Source: Ancistrus triradiatus
Taxonomy: Eukaryota; Chordata; Actinopteri; Siluriformes; Loricariidae
DNA length: 64,000 nt
Reading direction: 5' to 3'
Assembly (NCBI GenBank): GCA_025084515.1
Contig: JAJAGP010000440.1
Location: forward strand, 97,501-161,500
Shown: in pieces, positions 25,005-36,395 of the stretch
How positions within the stretch are numbered: the first letter of the stretch is position 1
Layout of the letters: each line of letters opens with the position of its first letter
Notes under the pieces: model-generated
The model's database searches: none
What the model saw: only the letters and a program-made list of their open reading frames with translations
Told to the model about the DNA's origin: nothing
Translations under genes and position numbers: made by a program

Positions 25005-25154
25005 TACTGTGTGCTCAGGGCCTGCAGGCAAGGATAAGACGGTTCGAGCGAGCGACCCCTATGTGACGGTGCAGTGGGAAAAACCACCAACGCAGGACAA
25101 AACCATATTCGGCAAACTGAACCCCGTCTGGGACCCGCGCCCCCACCCCCGCCG
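25005..25154 (+). CDS. unc13c: unc13c exon 4: first half of C2B, frame disrupted
   Basis: The exon encodes the start of C2B: (V)LCAQGLQA, KDKT...SDPYVTVQ and KTIFGKLNPVWD are all readable, including the two Asp of the first Ca2+-binding loop. No single frame covers it. One A is missing at about 25030 (GCA-AGG instead of GCAAAG), there is a compensating change at 25042-25056, and one G is missing with a later gain between 25074 and 25100. After VWD the expected EKFHF-type end is replaced by a C/G-rich string. The start follows an AG at 25003-25004 and gives the phase expected from exon 3. The donor is probably GTATGG at 25155, so the 3' boundary is uncertain. Clean flanking exons favour sequence error over pseudogenisation. 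Confidence 0.75.
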
Positions 25155-25977
25155 GTATGGGACCGACGACGTTCCTCTTTGAGTCCCATGTTCCCTCAAA
25201 TATTCTCTGCTTTATTGTAACTAACCAAGCTGAGGGTTTGGTATCTGCAGACTTTGATCGGCTCTTTAGCCTTTATAGAGTTTTGTTTTGCGGTTTTTTG
25301 TAATTTTTTCTATTATACGCGTCATATGGGTTTGGGTTGTTTCTCTTCTGAGGAGAGAGCTTTGTCACAGAAGAGCTTGTTCATGCGTTAGTTTTCCTGC
25401 ACCGGTTAAACGAATTTGCTTTGCCCTTTTTGCTAGGTCCTAGGTCCAAAATCCCCCTCCAGAAGCTTCGGTTGAGCAAAATGGGTGCTGGCAGAGGCCT
25501 GGGGCATGTCGTTCACCTTCTGCACAGTTGGCCACATGGGAATATTACATCGGCTTCCTGTCTTTACACCCTTTATACCAGTTGCTCATACACCCCAAAA
25601 CAGAGTGATAGCACAGCTCACAATTGAATCCTGATTTATTCTACTTCACTACTAAAAACTGATTTTATCCCTGAGTGTTTAGTGTCCTTTGGGGTAATCA
25701 AATGACCCCCGTTCTGTGTTCTATATATTTTTGTTGTAGTGTGGTTTTATTTTTATTATGTTTATATATGTTGTGCATTATATTGGGCAAGAAATACAGT
25801 ATGCTATTATTTAAAGTCTTTGAGTCTGGGTCCCCCACATGTGTTTGTGTTAATGTTCAGTAGAAACTCCACAAAAACCATATGTGCCCATATTGTAAAA
25901 ACCAAGAACGTGCAGTTTTCTGAGAAATGCAGTGTGGTTTCAGCAGCTAGACTTATTTCTGTCGCACTTTTTATGTG

Positions 25978-26125
25978 AAGCGTTCTCCCAAAGCAGCTTT
26001 ATAAATCTCTAAATCCACAGCCCGACTTGAACAAGCCTAGGACATCAGTGGCAAGGAAAATCCCTAATCGTCATGAGGAAGGTAACCTTGGAGGACCAAA
26101 GCTCAAAAAGGGACTCGACCTGCTA
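25978..26125 (+). repeat. dispersed teleost repeat (family H), copy 2
   Basis: Same word order as at 9230: AAAGCAGCTTTATAAATCTC, CATCAGTGGCAAGGAAAATC, GAGGAAGGTAACCTTGGAGG, CTCAAAAAGGGACTCGACCT. Confidence 0.7.
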
Positions 26126-26489
26126 AGTTACTAAGTTTAGAATTATAGTTCAAATACACAGAAGCTAAATATAGAAAAATGACCGATGAAAAATGTGAAA
26201 AAGAAAATATAAGTAATAATATCTATAATAAATATAGTAACAGATGGAAGAGTAAAATTATGGAGAAATCTAATACAGTAGATAATAAATAAATGTAATA
26301 AATAATTACCATAATAATGGAGAAAAAAAAAGAAAAAAAAAACATAAATAAATAATAATAATAACAAAGTAATGAGTATAATAACACAGATAATAAATAA
26401 TAAATGGTGAATCTAATATATATCTGTGTTAAGGGAAGAATGTATCGTGAGATTTTAAGCCAAAACAGTGAGAGCTTGCAGATGGAACG

Positions 26490-27018
26490 TGGGCTGGGGC
26501 TTCCAGCATGACAATGATCCCAAACACACCGCTCGGCCAACGACGGGAGTGGCGTTCCGTAAAAAGCATTTCAAGGTCCTGGAGTGGCCTAGTCAGTCCT
26601 CCAGACCTCAGCCCCATAGAACATTTGTGGAGTAAGTTGAAAGTCCGTGTTCCCCAAAACATCACTGCTCTAGAGGAGATCTGCATGGAGGAATGGGCCA
26701 AAATACCAGCTACAGTGTGTGCCAACCTGGGTGAAGACTTACAGGAAAACGCTTGACCTCTGTCCTTGCCAACAAAGGTCCGATGTTACAAAGTATTGAG
26801 TTGAACTTTTGTTATTGACCAAATACTTATTTTCCACCATAATTTACAATTAAATTCTTTAAAAATCCTACAGTGTGATTTCCTGGATTTTTTACCTCAT
26901 TGTGTCTCTCATAGCTGAAGTGTAGCTATGATGAAAATGACAGACCTCTCTCATCTTTCTAAGTAGGAGAACTTGCACAATCAGGGGCTGACTCAATACT
27001 TTTTTGCCCCACTGTATG
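26490..27018 (+). mobile_element. Tc1-like transposon 3' fragment (family C)
   Basis: The + strand encodes the C-terminal part of a DDE transposase: PPDLSPIEHLWSKLKVRV, including the conserved PDLSPIEHLW with the third acidic residue, and LEEICMEEWAKIPATVC. A stop follows at 26754. The non-coding tail runs on to CAATACTTTTTTGCCCCACT at about 27018, a typical terminal repeat. The first two-thirds of the transposase are missing. Confidence 0.8.
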
Positions 27019-27654
27019 ATGTTTGCCTCGTTACTCGGAAGCTGCTTTGGATAAACTCTGTATAAAGCCTGAGCTGAACACTGGATGATGCAGATGATGG
27101 AGATTACAGCTGTACAGATGTGCTTTCTCCTTCCCTCTCTCTCTTAAAGCTCTGTACGTTTCAGCCACCAGGCCCTTCGACTCGTCCTTTAATCCTCCCT
27201 CATTTCATTCTGTGCCCTTAATCCCTGGAGAGGGGTCTGAAAGGCTTTCTGTAATTTAAAACGATTTTCTCTATCTAACTCGCTCTGTCCTCATGCTGAC
27301 ATTCCTTCCCTTTCTTTGCTTTTCTTTTCCACAGTGGATCAGTGAAACTCGTTATGATTTATCAGTCATAACTTAATCACAGGTGTTTTAATGAATGAAC
27401 TCGTGCTGAACTGGAACGAGCAGGAATAGAAGTGGAAATAAGGCTACAGCTGAAGTTATGCAAAACTACTCAAGATCTAAAAAAACAGAAGCACAAACCT
27501 GCAGTACAACATGTAGGATGAATGAAATGGTACTAAAGGTAAAGGTTAGTAGTACTAGTGTTACAGTCAGGACCAGGCCTTCAGTTACAGAGTGGTTTAA
27601 ATAAGGCTATAATTATAAATAAGCCAGCTGTAATTGAGCATCTGGCTGTGGAAG

Positions 27655-28500
27655 GGGAAAGGGTCAGAAGTGTGGAAAACGGAAGAAAAAGAAACCGAGA
27701 GAAAACCAATGAACAACAAAAATGTATAACAAAATGAAGGAAAGATGTGTGAAAAAAGAAACATAGAGAGAAAAACAGAGAAAAAGAAAAAATTAAAACA
27801 ACTAAAGCAAGGAGAGCTAAAAAAAAGAAAGTGACAGGCTTACAAAATGAAAAAAAAATTAAAATGAAAACAAATAAAAAGGAAGAGATTATTTCTGGAA
27901 AGAAGGAAAGATGTTCAGGGGAGAAGGAATGAACAAAAGCATAAATAATACGGAAAGATGCAGATCAGGAAAGAACAAATGAAAACTAAAGCAGAGACAG
28001 AGAACGAAAAACAGGCTTACAAAATAAATAAATTCAACTCAGCTGGAGAGAAGGGAAGCATAAAGAAGAACAGGAAATAAAAGGTAAGTTAAAATAAATG
28101 TAATTGAATCAATAAAACAAGACAAATTAGAAAAAGAAGGGATTAACAAATGCATGAAAAGAAACTGAGAAAATCAGAGAAGAAACAGACAGAATGAAAA
28201 ACTAAAGCAAAGAGGGCATGAAAGAAAAAAAACAGCTTACAAAACAAAGAAATTACACAAAAGCATAAATAACGAAAATATAGCATAATGAAAAACTAAA
28301 GCAAAGAGACAGGAGGAAAGAAAATGACAGGCTTATGAAATAAAGAAATGGCAAGTTTTTTTTCAGATACATGGGCAATGCCATGCTTAAGAGAACATAA
28401 ATAACAAGAGCAAGAAATACAAATAAAGAGACAATAAAATCAGCAACGAAATAGCGTTAATAATAAAAAAAAGAAAGAAAAAAGAAGGAAAGACTGAGAG
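27655..28500 (+). repeat. A/G-rich degenerate minisatellite
   Basis: Words such as AAAACTAAAGCAAAGAGACA, GACAGGCTTACAAAATAAA and AGAAAAACAGAGAAAAAGAA recur at roughly 100-200 bp spacing in purine-rich sequence. Confidence 0.65.
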
Positions 28501-29334
28501 GAGAGCTACGCAGGATGATGTGGATCAAAAGCAGCACGGATGCAGCATCATCTCACAAATAATAATAAAATCGAGTAGCTTAATAAATACAAAGTTATAG
28601 TTCATTGAGCTACAAGTTTAGAAATAACTTCAGTGAGAAACCCAAACATGCATCATGATTCTGGTGTTAATACGTTGCATGTTATACAGTGAAATAAAGT
28701 GCTTATTTTTGCTGTGTCTCGTACGTGTGTCAGGTGTTGTGTGTAGATACCCGTCAAGCAAATAACCCTACGATTGTATAATAAACAAAGGATGCTACAT
28801 GTCAGCTTGTCCTCTGTTGGGTTATAGTGATTGAGGTTTGTTTTGTGATTCGCTGCATCTGCTCAATAAGCAGAGCTAACAGACCTGAATCTGCTGAGTC
28901 TGCATCCTGCTGTCTGAACGTCGACAGAAGTGAAGCTTCAGCACAATCAAAAGCAAATGGGAATAAAACTCATTAAACTTTATCCATCAAAACACAGCTG
29001 TCCTAATCACAGCTGCTTTAAATCAAACCGGTTTCATTATTTCTCATACGTCTACAAGAAGGTCCGATGTGAGCAATGGAGGACTAAATGAGGGTGGATC
29101 TGTTCTTTGAGATGAGCTACAGTGGATCCTAAAGTGCAGCTACAGGACAGTGAACTAAGATCACACTGCCACTGGAACTGTCACATTTCATCGAGATAAT
29201 TTAAGCTTGGATATCAATGAGTCAGGATTTTATTATCAGCTGTCTAAATGTGGATAGTCAGGGTTTCTCTGAGCACTATCCACCAGTGTACTTTATTTAG
29301 AACCTTGAACTGAGCGCTAAAGACCGGTGTCAGC

Positions 29335-30730
29335 ATCAGTGTCAAAAAAAACCATGGGCATGGTCCCAGAGACTTTTCCCACCTCTATAATTTTAGACAT
29401 CCATGTTTATAGGGTCTTTTTCAGACTCGAATAGTGCCAGTGTCCAGTGTCCAGAATCATGGGCAGCATTCAGTGTCCTTTGCAGAAATACTTTTATTTA
29501 GAATGCCAGCTTTCAGAACCATCTGAGGGTCTTTTTTCACAATAATTTGCCTAATGTTTTAGACATCCACTTTATAGGATTAAAAAAAAAAACATGGAAA
29601 GTGCCAATGTCTGTTTTTCAGATCCATGGACAACACTTTTTTAGCTTTTTTCAGCTAAACAAATGTCTTGTTTTGAACCCTGGGCAGTGTTCAGTGTCTG
29701 TTGCATAACCGTGAACAGAACCACTATATTTATTTTAGAACGGTGGACAGAACCATGAAGAACACCAGTTTTCAGTAGCATGGGAATTACCATGTTAGCT
29801 TGTTGCAGCGCCAAGGACAGTGCCAATGTAGTTGTAGTACCATGAACAGAAGCACAGACAGCACCCCTGTCTTTTTTACAAAACCATGGGAAGACCAAGG
29901 ATATTTTTCTGCGACATAAATAGCCAGTGTTTTTGTGCCCATGTTGTCTTTGAAAACAGGGGATGGTGGGTCAGTGTCTGTTTTCTCAGAACCCACAGAC
30001 TCTTTTCAGAATGGTAGCTTTTTTCAGCACCAAGGGGGAACAGGGTCCTTGTTAGACATCCACCTTATATGGCCTTTTTTTTTTAAGACTTGGATAATGC
30101 CAAGTGTCCAGAACCATGGACAGCGTTGATGTCTTGTTATATACCCTGGGCAGAAGAATTCAGTGTCTCTGTTGCAGAAATACCTCATTTAGAGCCGTGA
30201 AACAGAACCATGAAGAATGCCAGTTTCAGAACCCTTGGTCAGCAGTACGCTAAATGTCTGTTTTCCAAAAACATGTGCATCACGGCAGCTTTTTTCAGGG
30301 ACAAGGAAAAGGGAGGGGGGGGTAATGGTCCTGTTTTCCCAAACCAATGTGCACACTTCAGCTTTTTTTTCAGGACCAAGGCACAGTGTCAGTGTTTTGG
30401 TATTTCAAGAACCATGGAACAAAAACTGATGTACTATTATTTAGAACCATGAGGCAAAACCACAAAGAATGCCAGTGGTTTGTGTTTGCAGAACCATAGA
30501 CAGCACTAGTATCGTTTGTGTTTTCAGAACCCATGGACAGGGGTCAGTTTTGGTCTTCAGGGACCATGAAACAGAACAATGCACCAAAAACAGTTCTAGG
30601 GATTCATTTTGGAGGAATTCATCCCCCTCGGAACTTTCAAGAGTACTGCATTTCTTTCAGGGCTTTTTTTTGGTTTTCCTCTGTCCACCCAAGATTCCTA
30701 GGTTCTGAGAAATCGCCTTTCCATGGCATT
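29335..30730 (+). repeat. CCATGG-rich degenerate minisatellite, 1.4 kb
   Basis: AGAACCATGGACAG, CAGTGTCTGTTTTCAGAACC, TTTATTTAGAACC and GTGCCAGTGTC recur every 40-90 bp across the block. It is non-coding in every frame. Confidence 0.85.
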
Positions 30731-31725
30731 TCACAAACCCAACGTCACTTTATATCAGTTCAAAAAGAAAGAAGAAATTAAATTGAATCTTAACACTGGA
30801 ATATAAGATGTAAACCTTTAGGTACCAACCCAATGGCCTAACTTCCAGGCCAAATAATGAAATGAAACCTAGCTTATTCAAAATACCAAGTTTAATACAT
30901 GTCACACAATTTTTAATTTTGTTTTTTGTAAATTACATTCTTGTGTATACAAATCATTTACTGTAAGCTGCATTTCCACGCATGTGTTCTGTGATTATTT
31001 GCAGTAACAAAGCAGATTTATAAACCTTTATAAGCTTTTACTTACTATTTTTCTGGGAAGCCAAAATGCTCTAGAATTGCTGTCACCCTTTTAAACCAGA
31101 TAAAGGCATCAAATGCAACAGCAAGCAAAACCCTGGCCTGAGTAAGCAAGCCTTAGTGAGCATTCTGAAGGTGACAGCTGAGGGAGGAAGAGGAGGAAGT
31201 GGCTGTCATGTCCGGTTTTGTAATTGTTCATTCAGTCTGGAGACACCAGAGCATTGGGTTCATATTTCCAAGGCTTTAAAATGCACAGTTTAGAGGAGAT
31301 GACCAGGCTTTCAGGATGGACTCTCACTGGATTTCTGTTGACAAGAGATAAAGAGATTTTTTTCTCTTTAAGAGATGACTTCTCCTGTGGAGTTAAAAAG
31401 CACTAAAACTAATGCCACTTTCATGTTCTGCTCTTTCATTTCCCTTTTACCTTTAATATTTATTATTAGCAGCACAGTTATAAAGGTTTAGAATTAAGAA
31501 TTAAAATTAAGTAAAATCCTGCTAAAATTAAATTTAGGAACAAAGTTAATCAAAAAAACATTAGTTTGGATTGTTTTAAATGATGTTGGATTGAAGCTAC
31601 TTCATGAGGCAGCGCCTGATTCCTTCCAAATGAGCCGGAGGTTTCTCATTCCCCTTACAAACCCAGGATTTTGTTATTTTTAAAGGCTGTTTGGAGTTTA
31701 GAAGAGCAAAGAAGAAAACGCACAA

Positions 31726-31829
<104 letters not shown>

Positions 31830-32059
31830 CGCAAAAAAAGTCCAGTAGAGTAAATCAAAGGTTTTAGGTGGATTTACTCTTAATGGGAGTCCACAGCTCG
31901 ACTGAAAGATCAGTTTGAGTCCCATCAGCAGGAAATTGCTGGAGGCAGCTTCTAAGCTGGGTTTGGTTTGATGGGATCAGGCAGAAAAGTTCCGGAGGGG
32001 AGTGTTTATACAAGCAATCAGCAGCTCCGCCGGTTCAGCAGCTCCTTCTTCTCTGGATT

Positions 32060-32345
32060 TCCTTCACGGCGGGTTTGCTGGTGTTAAACTCGGCGTCTCT
32101 CATTTAAACACCATCCCCGGCTGATCGGAGCTTCATTCATGGATCTGTTAAGCCCAGCTCTGATTAACCCGACCGAGCTGCTGATGATCTAGAACTCTAA
32201 CTTAAACAAGTCTGACTGATACAATTCACATTAAGAGCTTCAGCTAACTCATTTAAATTATAATGTTAATCCTAGACCTTGGTTCTAACTCTGGGATCTC
32301 ACTCTGATTTTCTTCAGTTGGTAGAACAGTGGATCTTAGTAACAG
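32060..32345 (+). repeat. dispersed repeat, partner of 18125-18260
   Basis: GTTAAACTCGGCGTCTCTCA, GGCTGATCGGAGCTTCATTC, TTAACCCGACCGAGCTGCTG and CATTAAGAGCTTCAGCTAAC. The latter part also resembles 10610-10830 (CATTAAGAGCTTCATCTAAC, AGATCCTGG) and 10140-10260. Confidence 0.65.
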
Positions 32346-33109
32346 CCTCATTGATGCTTCTCCTCTGTCCATGTAAGAGTCTGGATGAGGTCGTCAGTCT
32401 TTCTCTTTTAAGCTTGAGGGGGAATCCTTGGCCATTCATCACTGTAGCTTTCATTTTCTCTCTGTTTGATGCTGGATCTTCTCTGTTTTCTCACGATGCA
32501 GTTGCATGAGAAAACCTCACAAGGTTGGCCTGTTTTGAAATGTGGACCCACAATGAAACCGATCCACAGAGAACTTGCTCACTTGATTTTCTGCTTCACT
32601 TTTTTGGGTCATGAGTCTCCAATCGTGAAGCTTCAATCATGAAAGGGCAGGCATCTCTATTAAAGAGCAGGAAACACTGCTGTAAGGCTTTTTAATTAAG
32701 GTTAAGTTTTCACACTTGGACCATTTCAGGGTCTGAAGTGGACTCAGACCACTCAGGTATGGTTTCTTTTGCATTTTTGAACATGTCAAACAAACTTGGA
32801 CCCCTCTAAACATTACCAGAAATGAACCAAACTTAGACCAGTTTGTGGTTTGTTTTCTGTGACACTTGATTTGTGCATTGTGAAAGCAAAACTGCTTTTT
32901 TTTTGTCTGAGTCAATATATATGATAGTTTACTTAATAAAAGATATTTTTTCTATCCTGAAAAAAATCAATGATATCGAATCTAATGGTGGCCTAAGACT
33001 TTTGCACAGTACTGTATATTATTATTGATGGCTAACAGTCTCTTGACCTGTTTCTCTGCTGTAAGAGCACATGACCTTTAAAGGCACTTGGCGAATCACC
33101 TCTGCCACC

Positions 33110-33111
<2 letters not shown>

Positions 33112-33174
<63 letters not shown>
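33112..33174 (+). repeat. (TG)n upstream of exon 5
   Basis: 63 bp of perfect TG ending 30 bp before exon 5. Confidence 0.97.
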
Positions 33175-33175
<1 letters not shown>

Positions 33176-33204
33176 TGTCTCACACCTCTGTTTGTGTATT
33201 GCAG

Positions 33205-33374
33205 CGAGTGCCACAACGCTACAGACCGTATTAAAGTGCGCGTGTGGGACGAGGACGATGACATCAAGTCCCGAGTCAAGCAGCATTTCAAAAAGGAGTC
33301 CGACGACTTCCTGGGTCAGACCATCATCGAAGTGCGCATGCTGAGTGGAGAGATGGACGTGTGGTACAACCTCG
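33205..33374 (+). CDS. unc13c: unc13c exon 5: second half of C2B
   Basis: This 170-nt exon (phase 2 to 1) encodes ECHNATDRIKVRVW, the acidic Ca2+-binding loop WDEDDD, then IKSRVKQHFKKESDDFLGQT and GEMDVWYNL. The DEDDD run supplies the second set of Ca2+ ligands of C2B. QHFKKES is a spelling I associate with UNC13C. The acceptor is GCAG at 33201-33204 and the donor GTATGA at 33375. The exon sits between a 63-bp (TG)n tract ending 30 bp upstream and a (CA)n tract starting 14 bp downstream. Skipping 170 nt would shift the frame and destroy C2B. Confidence 0.95.
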
Positions 33375-33387
33375 GTATGACTGAGCA

Positions 33388-33398
33388 CCACACACACA

Positions 33399-33442
<44 letters not shown>
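33388..33442 (+). repeat. (CA)n downstream of exon 5
   Basis: About 55 bp of CA with one CT interruption, beginning 14 bp after exon 5; complementary to the upstream TG tract. Confidence 0.97.
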
Positions 33443-33445
<3 letters not shown>

Positions 33446-33459
33446 AGAGAGAGCGTAAC

Positions 33460-34040
33460 ATTCTGCTGGAATACATTCCAAAAAATGTATGATGGTCCAT
33501 CCCAGATGCCTCCAAGCCCAGAGAAGCCGACGCCCCTTCTGGACATGGTTATATCATAAGGCTTCTTTTTTAGCACAGTAACGTTTTAAGTGGTATCTGT
33601 GAATGTACCTCTGTATTGTAGAGCTTGATAAAGGTTTGATAAAGGAATCCCTTGCCCATGTGGTTCTATCAGCTATTGATGAATGACGGTTCTTGATGCA
33701 GTGCCGCCTGAGGGAGTGGAGATCACCCCTCTGCAGTTTAGGCTTTTTAGGAAATTCCTCCAGATTCTGAATGGTTTAATGATAATTTCTCACACATCTG
33801 GTGATAAACTGGAGATCCTCTGATCATCTTTACTCCTCAGAGACTCATTTTGTGGATGGACCAAATCATGATTATAATCACATGTTTGAAATCATTATTA
33901 TTATTCTTTTTACCTCATTACTAGACCTAAATTTGCCTCGTTCCAACGTTTTTTCGGCAGGTCTGTAATGCAGGATTGGATGTTTATTTTAGGCCTGCAG
34001 CAAATTCCAAAAAAGTTTGAATTGTCTGCAATGAAATGAA
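33460..34040. mobile_element. palindromic Tc1/mariner family, copy A4 (left part)
   Basis: Starts GGAATACATTCCAAAAAATG, about 90 bp after exon 5. Internal words match A3: ATGATGGTCCATCCCAGATG, TAACGTTTTAAGTGGTATCT, GGTGATAAACTGGAGATCCT. Ends with GCAGCAAATTCCAAAAAAGT. A further terminal piece is at 34540. Confidence 0.75.
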
Positions 34041-34069
34041 ACTCAAACAAAATGTAAGAAAGAAAGAAA

Positions 34070-34381
34070 TGAAAAAGCTTTCTTTCTTTCTTCTTTCTTT
34101 GACAATCTTCTACTCCTAAGCATCTTTCTTTTCTTTCTTTCTTTCTTTCTTTCTTTTCCTTCCTTCCTCTCATTCTTCTTGTACTTCTATTCCCAATCTT
34201 GCTTTTTTTCTTTCTTTTTCTTCATTTCTTCCTTTTTTATTTATTTCTTTCTTCTTGCACTTCTGCTCCTAAGCTTCATTCTTCTTTCATTTCTTTCTTT
34301 TTCTTTGTTTCTTAATTTCTTCCTTTCTTCCTTCTTGCGGTTCTACTTCTTCATTCTTCTTTCATTTCTTTCTTTCTTTCA

Positions 34382-34413
<32 letters not shown>

Positions 34414-34515
34414 TTTCCTTTTAACTTCTGGCACGTCGACTGCTAAGCTTCATTCTTGTTTCATCTCTTTCTTTTTTTTTTTTCTTTCTTTCTGTCTTTC
34501 TTTTTTTTTCTTTCG
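34070..34515 (+). repeat. (CTTT)n-rich pyrimidine tract
   Basis: Continuous C/T sequence with CTTT, TTCC and TCTTG(C/T)ACTTCTACTCC units, splitting the A4 element. Confidence 0.9.
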
Positions 34516-34539
34516 TTACATGACTAGCCTTAAATTTCT

Positions 34540-34665
34540 GTTTTTGGAATGTGTTGCAGGCCTGAAATACAGGAATGGATGTAAAAAATACTGTCTGCAA
34601 TGAAATAAAACTGAAAGGAGCTATCTTATTTGTGTCTGCACTTTCCAAACCATCCTGACGTTTTT
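34540..34665. mobile_element. terminal arm of a palindromic Tc1/mariner-family copy
   Basis: TTGGAATGTGTTGCAGGCCT, AATACAGGAATGGATG, CTGTCTGCAATGAAATAAAA, then a degraded outer end TTTCCAAACCATCCTGACGT. It ends about 40 bp before the exon 6 acceptor. Confidence 0.65.
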
Positions 34666-34705
34666 CTGCTCGGTTGGCTTCTGCTTCTTTTTCTGTTTTC
34701 CAGAG

Positions 34706-34842
34706 ACAAGAGAACCCGATAAGTCGATGGTGTCTGTGGAATGCCATTTTCAGGGCTGAAGAATTAGCGTTGCGATGATGAAAGGGGCGAGGGAGGATAA
34801 GTGGCTCCAAACCACAAGACAGTACCCCCAACATGTTTACAT
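34706..34842 (+). CDS. unc13c: unc13c exon 6: C2B end and start of MUN region, many insertions
   Basis: After an AG at 34704-34705 the sequence reads AC-AAG-AGA-ACC, an extra C, then GAT-AAG-TCG, that is (D)KRT-DKS, exactly the family continuation of exon 5. Further on, words for V-S-G, A-I, I-S-V, M-K-G-E-E, K-V-A-P, H, Q-Y and T-C-L-H can be picked out, each separated by one to a few extra bases. It ends at GTGACG (34843). The span is 137 nt against about 113 nt expected from the family, a net gain of roughly 24 nt, mainly G, C or A extensions of short runs. Phases at both ends (1 and 0) fit the neighbours. I read this as a true exon in noisy sequence; a decayed exon is the alternative. Confidence 0.75.
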
Positions 34843-35183
34843 GTGACGGTGGTGCTTCTGTGTCCTCCCTAAAATATCGACGCCTCAACTTCTTTTCATC
34901 ATGCTGTTTCTTGGATATTAATTCAGGAATTCTTCTTGATTGTTAAAAGCTCTCTAACGGCTTTTTACTCCACAGTTATTAACTTATAACAAATTAACCA
35001 CACAATAAGCACTACCTCCCCCCTTAGCTAGAGGGCCACAGCGATTGGGATCAATGGTTGCACTAGGCTGCACGGGCTGCTTCCTTCCATTAAAACCGTG
35101 AACCCTGACCGGCACGGGGCGGATTTAAGGCGGGAGACTGGGTTTTTCCATTTCATGGACCTGTGTGTTTGTGGATTTTACAG
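34843..35183. other. intron 6 (about 340 bp), noisy sequence
   Basis: Lies inside the stretch where both neighbouring exons carry many indels. G- and C-run extensions suggest the same noise here. Nothing else is recognised. Confidence 0.5.
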
Positions 35184-35387
35184 AAAAAAAAGAACTGTTT
35201 CAATACCTCAAAACTGAAGTTGGAAGAAAAAACAGCGGGCGTGGTGGGAAGATTCCCCGGAGGTTAAAAGGATGATGAGGGCAGGGGAAGGTCTACTTCG
35301 ATGATGCTCTCAAGAGATTCGTTGGATGGATTGACAGTTCGCTTTAAGATTTCGGAGTGGAGGTCCCATCTACCCAGGCCAGTGACC
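35184..35387 (+). CDS. unc13c: unc13c exon 7: MUN region start, many insertions
   Basis: Following TTTTACAG, pieces of the family sequence appear in order: L-F-Q-Y-L, T-E-V, G-V-V, K-I-P, E-V-K, K-V-Y-F-D-D-A, S-Q-E-I-V, F-A-M-R-F-G-V-E, S-I-Y-Q-A and T, ending at GTGAGT (35388). Extra bases between them shift the frame repeatedly, for example GATTCCCCGGAGG for ATTCCCGAGG and TCCCATCTACCCAGGCC for TCCATCTACCAGGCC. The span is 204 nt against about 167 expected. The last partial codon (AC) fits the first base of exon 8, which continues with His-Phe. Recognition is strong despite there being no open frame. Confidence 0.75.
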
Positions 35388-35564
35388 GTGAGTGTGTTTA
35401 TGATTTAAAATACCTTAATAATTAACAGGTGTGGTCTGGATCAGACCACTGGGGTTCTTACCACAGGGAGGGCGTTAAATTTAATTAAACTTTTGTTTTT
35501 TAATTTTTTTAAAAGTGCTTTTCCCCCTATAGGGGGCTTTTTCTTTTTTTTTTTTTTTTTAGCG

Positions 35565-36395
35565 CTGCCCTATAAAATGGCTCTCAGGGGCTACTTTTGG
35601 GAAGTGTACCTCAGTGAGAGATTGTTCTTATTTTGTCTAGTTGACAGACTTTGAGGGGGAGCATCATTGGCCTGAGAGAAGCAGGATGGTCGCTATCGGT
35701 GCCGTTCTGACCTAGCTGTTAGGAGGTGTTGGGATCAGGGGTTTCTATGGGGGCCCACACACACAGGCTTTGGACGGCCCAGACAGACCACCAGTAGAGA
35801 GGATTGTTTGATCCACCAACAAGCACGAGCAGCTCCTACAGTTTGGATTTCCACCATCCAGACACAGGGGCACCTTCACTACACACCCCTGTCTCTGCCC
35901 GGACCATTTACCGGGGCTTAGCAGAAGGAAAGTTGTTGTCACGGCACCCATTGTGTGTCCTGCCATTGTTTGCAGTGGCGTTGTGAACGAGAAACCTGTT
36001 CTGCTATGGACTGGAACCATTTGGTGTTTAGTGATGAATCCAGGTTCTGTTTGGGATCTGGTGATGGTCGGGTTTGAGTATGGAGGCCTCATGGTGACGC
36101 TTCAATCCTGCCTTTGTTGTGGGGACAGGCAGGATAATGCTTACCCAGGAATGTCTCCTCCAGATTGTCACATTTCCTTGGTGCCTGGTTGACAGAATTA
36201 TCACTAATGAAGAATGTATGGGGCCAGCTATGAAGGTGCAGGGTCTACAGGCCCAGCTGTAGCATCTGTGGGTAAATGTGCCACAGGATACCATACAGAT
36301 CCTGTATACCTCCATGATCAACCCTATCTCACCTTGTATCCAGGCTGGAGGCGGCCTAACAGGGGAACTAGAGCCTCCTTTTTATAGTATGCTTT
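35565..36395 (+). mobile_element. Tc1-like transposon, copy B2 (broken transposase)
   Basis: The + strand has GTIWCLVMNPGSVWDLVMVG and FEYGGLMVTLQSCL, the degraded first-Asp region seen also in copies B3 and B4, and ends with AACAGGGGAACTAGAGCCTC, the reverse complement of the edge of copy B1. The frame is shifted repeatedly. Confidence 0.75.

Noticed and set aside
33071..33559. Open frame of 162 codons through exon 5
   Set aside because: Only the UNC13 exon inside it is real; the frame is extended by TG and CA repeats (poly Val-Cys and Thr-His) on each side.
34421..34888. Minus-strand open frame of 155 codons
   Set aside because: It overlaps a CTTT tract and the damaged exon 6 on the opposite strand; basic, low-complexity product.
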